Of a DNA stretch of 64,000 bases, positions 61,259 to 64,000 are shown one piece after another (the first letter of the stretch is position 1; every line of letters begins with the position of its first letter). The position numbers and the translations under genes are program-made. The notes below the pieces were generated by a model. The model was not told where the DNA came from. It saw only the letters and a list, made by a program, of their open reading frames with translations, and made no database searches. Location of the stretch: positions 2,976,001 to 3,040,000 of the forward strand of contig NZ_CP066362.1 of the NCBI RefSeq assembly GCF_030323865.1. The letters are read 5' to 3'. The DNA comes from Pseudarthrobacter defluvii. Lineage in GTDB: Bacteria; Actinomycetota; Actinomycetes; Actinomycetales; Micrococcaceae.

Positions 61259-62821
61259 TCAGGTGCGGCTCAGCTCGTCCTCGTCATCGGGCTCAGCTGC
61301 CGTGTGCGAAGCCTTGCCGGCGGTGCCGTTGACCGTGGCGTTGGCCTCGGCGAAGCGCTCGTTGAGCCGCGAGTGGCGCTGGCCGTAGGCGAAGTAGATC
61401 GCCAGGCCCAGGACCAGCCAGAACGCGAAGAAGATCCAGGTCTCCACGGCCAGGTTGGTCATCAGGTACAGGCACAGCACGGCAGAGACCACCGGCACCA
61501 CCTTGCCGAACGGGACGCGGAAGGCAGGCTTCAGGTCCGGGCGCTTCTTGCGGAGCACCAGGATGCCCAGGCTGACCACCACGAACGCGGACAGCGTGCC
61601 GATGTTGATCATCTCCTCGAGCAGGTCCACGTTGGTGAGGCCTGCCACCAGGGCAACCGCGGTGCCGCAGATGATCTGGAGTCGGACCGGAGTGGAACGT
61701 TTGTCGCTGGTCTTGGACAGCGCGCGCGGCAGCAGGCCGTCACGGCTCATGGCCAGCACCACGCGGGACAGGCCCATGAGGAGCACCATGATCACGGTGG
61801 TCAGGCCCACCAGGGAACCAAAGGCAATGACCTTGGCGGCGGACGTGTCGCCCACGGCTTCGAAGGCGGTGGTGAGGGTGGGGCTCTTGGCCTGGGCCAG
61901 CTGCGTGTAGGACACCATGCCGGTCAGGGCCAAGGAGACCAGGATGTAGAGCAGCGTCACCAGGGCCAGGCCGCCGAAGATGCCGCGGGGCAGGGTCTTC
62001 TGCGGGTTCTTCACTTCCTCGGCGGAGGTGGCCACCACGTCGAAGCCGATAAAGGCGAAGAACACCAGGGCGGCACCGGCAAAGATGCCCATGGTGCCGT
62101 ACTGGGCCGGGGCAGCGCCGGTCAGGAAGCCGAAGAACGACTGCTTCAGGACGTCAGCGGCGCCGGTGCCCGCGGTCGGCTCGGCCGCGGGAACGAACGG
62201 GGTGTAGTTTTCGAACTTCACGTAGGTGAAGCCCACCACGATCACGAACAGGACCACGGCGATCTTGATCAGCGTGAAAATGTTGCCCACCCGTGCGGAG
62301 AGCTTGGTGCCCAGCACCAGCAGCACGGTGAAGATGGCCACGATCAGGAACGCGCCCCAGTAGAGGTCCACGCCGCCCAGCGAGATGGCTGGCGGGATGT
62401 CCAGGCCCGTCAGGGCAAACACCTTGCTGAGGTAGATGCCCCAGTATTTGGCGATCACGGCCGCTGCCGTGAAGAGTTCAAGGATCAGGTTCCAGCCGAT
62501 GATCCAGGCAAGGAGTTCGCCCATGGTGGCGTAGGTGAAGACGTAGGCCGACCCCGCCACGGGGATGGCGGTGGCGAACTCGGCGTAGCACATGATGGCC
62601 AGCGCGCAGGTGACGGCGGCAATGGCGAAGGAGAGCGTCACGGCGGGACCGGCAAAGTTGGCCGCCGCCTTGGCACCGACCGAGAAGATGCCGGCGCCGA
62701 CAGCAACGGCGACGCCCATGATCATGAGGTCCCAGGTGCTGAGGGAACGCTTAAGCTTGCGTCCGGGCTCATCGGCGTCGGCGATCGACTGCTCGATGGA
62801 TTTTGTCCGCAGAAGGTTCAT
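61259..62821 (-). CDS. APC family amino acid permease
   Basis: A 520-residue permease with 12 or more helices of the cationic amino acid transporter subgroup (YfnA/CAT-like): GVAVAVGAGIFSVGAKAAANFAGPA in helix 1, FATAIPVAGSAYVFTYATMGELLAWIIGWNL, and FIGFDVVATSAEEVKNPQKTLPRG in the middle loop. The ATG at 62821 begins MNLLRTKSIEQS; upstream frame to 62932 lacks membrane character and support. No ribosome-binding site is obvious upstream. Confidence 0.9.
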   Translation of the reverse strand: MNLLRTKSIEQSIADADEPGRKLKRSLSTWDLMIMGVAVAVGAGIFSVGAKAAANFAGPAVTLSFAIAAVTCALAIMCYAEFATAIPVAGSAYVFTYATMGELLAWIIGWNLILELFTAAAVIAKYWGIYLSKVFALTGLDIPPAISLGGVDLYWGAFLIVAIFTVLLVLGTKLSARVGNIFTLIKIAVVLFVIVVGFTYVKFENYTPFVPAAEPTAGTGAADVLKQSFFGFLTGAAPAQYGTMGIFAGAALVFFAFIGFDVVATSAEEVKNPQKTLPRGIFGGLALVTLLYILVSLALTGMVSYTQLAQAKSPTLTTAFEAVGDTSAAKVIAFGSLVGLTTVIMVLLMGLSRVVLAMSRDGLLPRALSKTSDKRSTPVRLQIICGTAVALVAGLTNVDLLEEMINIGTLSAFVVVSLGILVLRKKRPDLKPAFRVPFGKVVPVVSAVLCLYLMTNLAVETWIFFAFWLVLGLAIYFAYGQRHSRLNERFAEANATVNGTAGKASHTAAEPDDEDELSRT

Positions 62822-62946
62822 TTGGGGGTCACAATCCTGGTTTGTGAGGGAAACAGACCTATCAACGATACGGTCCATCCACTGGACGGTCCCAATTGTC
62901 CCGAATAGTGAGACGCCCTTACGGCCGAACATTCTTCTGTGAACGA

Positions 62947-62978
62947 CCTCGGGGCCCTCCGATTGGAGAGCCCCGAGG
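62947..62978 (-). terminator. hairpin after DUF779 gene
   Basis: CCTCGGGGC pairs with GCCCCGAGG, with an inner CTCC/GGAG extension. It lies 18 bp past the stop of the minus-strand DUF779 gene; the following bases lack a long T-run. The rest of the 62822-62996 gap holds nothing recognisable. Confidence 0.6.
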
Positions 62979-62996
62979 CGTTGTTGGTCGAACTTC

Positions 62997-63404
62997 CTAG
63001 GACGGCCAATCCATCAGCATTGACCGGATCAGGAAGCGTTTACCCTCAGGCGCTTCAACGGAAAATCCGCTGCCCCGGCCCGGTACGACATCGACGGTCA
63101 GGTGGGTGTGGCTCCAGTAGTTGAACTGCTCCCTGGACATCCAGAATTCCAGTGGCCGGGGCTGCAGCCCGTCCGCCAGGTCGAACAGCCCCAGCAGCAC
63201 GTCCGAGTCACCCGTGATGAAGTCCCCTGCCGGATAGCACATGGGCGACGACCCGTCGCAGCAGCCGCCGGACTGGTGGAACATGAGCGGTCCGTGCCTG
63301 TCCCACAGCATCCGGAGCAGGTCCACGGCAGCCGGCGTGAGCGCCACCCGGGAAAAGTCTTCCCCGGGCAGCGTCACGGCGGCAGCCAACCCTTCAGCGG
63401 GCAT
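62997..63404 (-). CDS. DUF779 family protein
   Basis: A 135-residue protein with a Cys cluster SGGCCDGSSPMCYP, suggesting metal binding, and FWMSREQFNYWSHTHLTVDVVPGRG. DUF779 genes are known to sit beside aldehyde or alcohol dehydrogenase genes in actinobacteria; here the ATG overlaps the alcohol dehydrogenase stop by 1 bp, so they are translationally coupled. Function unknown; an accessory or metal-delivery role is inferred. Confidence 0.88.
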   Translation of the reverse strand: MPAEGLAAAVTLPGEDFSRVALTPAAVDLLRMLWDRHGPLMFHQSGGCCDGSSPMCYPAGDFITGDSDVLLGLFDLADGLQPRPLEFWMSREQFNYWSHTHLTVDVVPGRGSGFSVEAPEGKRFLIRSMLMDWPS

Positions 63405-64000
63405 CAGAACCTCAGCACCACGCGGCCGTCGATCTTGGCGTGCTTCATCTCGTCGAAAACCGCGTTGACCTCGGACAGCTCCCGCACGGACACCGTGGGA
63501 TGGATCTTTCCGCGGGCATAGAAGTCCAGGGCTTCTTCAAGATCCTGCCGGGTGCCCACGATGGAACCGCGGACGGTCAGTCCCTTGAGCACTATATCGA
63601 AGATCGGAGCCGGAAAGTCCCCCGGGGGCAGCCCGTTGAACACGATGGTTCCGCCGCGCCGGGCCATGCCGATGGCCTGTCCGAACGCCGACGGGTGCAC
63701 CGCCGTAACCAGCACTCCATGGCAGCCTCCCGTTTCCCGCTGGATCACTTCGGCCGGGTCCTCGTGCAGCGCGTTGACCGTGAGTTCGGCGCCATGGGCT
63801 TTGGCCAGGGCCAGTTTGTCGTCGGCGATGTCCACGGCGGCGACACGAAGCCCCATGGCCACGGCATACTGCACGGCTATGTGCCCCAGGCCGCCGATGC
63901 CCGATATGGTGACCCACTGCCCCGGCCGGGTCTCGGTCATCTTCAGGCCCTTGTAGACGGTGACGCCGGCGCACAGCACCGGCGCCACCTCGACGGGGTC
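63404..64000 (-). CDS. zinc-containing alcohol dehydrogenase, C-terminal part (partial)
   Basis: The frame is open to the window edge, so only the C-terminal 198 residues are visible; the N-terminal catalytic zinc site lies outside. The visible part begins in DPVEVAPVLCAGVTVYKGL and holds the NAD-binding WVTISGIGGLGHIAVQYA (GxGxxG) and VDIADDKLALAKAHGA with an Asp that prefers NAD over NADP. It matches the AdhP/AdhA class of medium-chain dehydrogenases and overlaps the DUF779 start by 1 bp. Confidence 0.93.
   Translation of the reverse strand, partial: DPVEVAPVLCAGVTVYKGLKMTETRPGQWVTISGIGGLGHIAVQYAVAMGLRVAAVDIADDKLALAKAHGAELTVNALHEDPAEVIQRETGGCHGVLVTAVHPSAFGQAIGMARRGGTIVFNGLPPGDFPAPIFDIVLKGLTVRGSIVGTRQDLEEALDFYARGKIHPTVSVRELSEVNAVFDEMKHAKIDGRVVLRF

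Noticed and set aside
61304..62908. 534-codon forward frame opposite the amino acid permease
   Set aside because: His/Gly/Glu-rich, no domain, and opposite a clear APC transporter.

Overview
The window reads as chromosomal DNA of a high-GC actinobacterium of the Micrococcaceae, closest in gene content to Arthrobacter/Pseudarthrobacter. This is inferred from gene families, gene order and base composition; no search was run. Evidence includes a NarGHJI respiratory nitrate reductase with NarK, a FurA-type regulator next to a monofunctional catalase, a UPF0336-type plus MaoC split dehydratase near murB, frequent GTG/TTG starts, and many genes whose start codon lies 6-7 nt after a TANNNT box, the layout expected of leaderless mRNAs. 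It is mostly ordinary core and metabolic chromosome: no rRNA, CRISPR, transposase, integrase or phage block was seen.

Layout. 1-3.4 kb: polytopic membrane protein, thyA-folA (dTMP/folate) and a small membrane protein. 3.4-6.0 kb: a WXG100-type protein followed by three unrecognised genes, two of them apparent tandem paralogues; this is the best candidate for an undescribed system. 6.1-13.3 kb: an E. coli-type asd, a decayed deacetylase remnant, murB, an MFS transporter, split hydroxyacyl dehydratase, DUF2797 protein and CitE-like lyase. 13.4-17.4 kb: aldo/keto reductase and GH13 alpha-glucosidase, divergent from a ROK repressor. 17.4-28.5 kb: CPA1 antiporter, NAD(P)-binding protein, narGHJI, narK and a RibD-like reductase. 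28.5-31.4 kb: TetR regulator with a perfect palindromic operator facing an NTF2/NmrA gene pair, then a stand-alone YidC.

31.4-35.0 kb: tRNA-Met and tRNA-Thr, a DEAD-box RNA helicase with a long leader, and a MOSC protein. 35.2-39.7 kb: an overlapping four-gene operon of a YgiB-like protein, a glutathionylspermidine synthase-like ligase, an APC permease and an acyl-CoA dehydrogenase. 39.7-50.7 kb: SDR, HxlR-MFS pair, cbs-metB transsulfuration pair, SLC13-like permease, VOC protein, DNA glycosylase, an acidic DP-repeat membrane protein, acyl-CoA ligase and ABM monooxygenase. 50.8-55.3 kb: thioredoxin, thioesterase, voltage-gated-type ion channel, a LysM protein with a sortase-like domain, CBS-domain protein, tRNA-Tyr and a small exported protein. 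55.5-64.0 kb: YajQ, HtpX, MFS, furA-katA, DUF2461 protein, amino-acid permease, and a DUF779-alcohol dehydrogenase pair cut by the window end.

Functional themes are redox and respiration (nitrate reductase, furA-katA, thioredoxin), one-carbon and amino-acid metabolism (thyA/folA, asd, cbs/metB), alpha-glucoside use, and cell-envelope functions (murB, yidC, LysM protein, WXG cassette).
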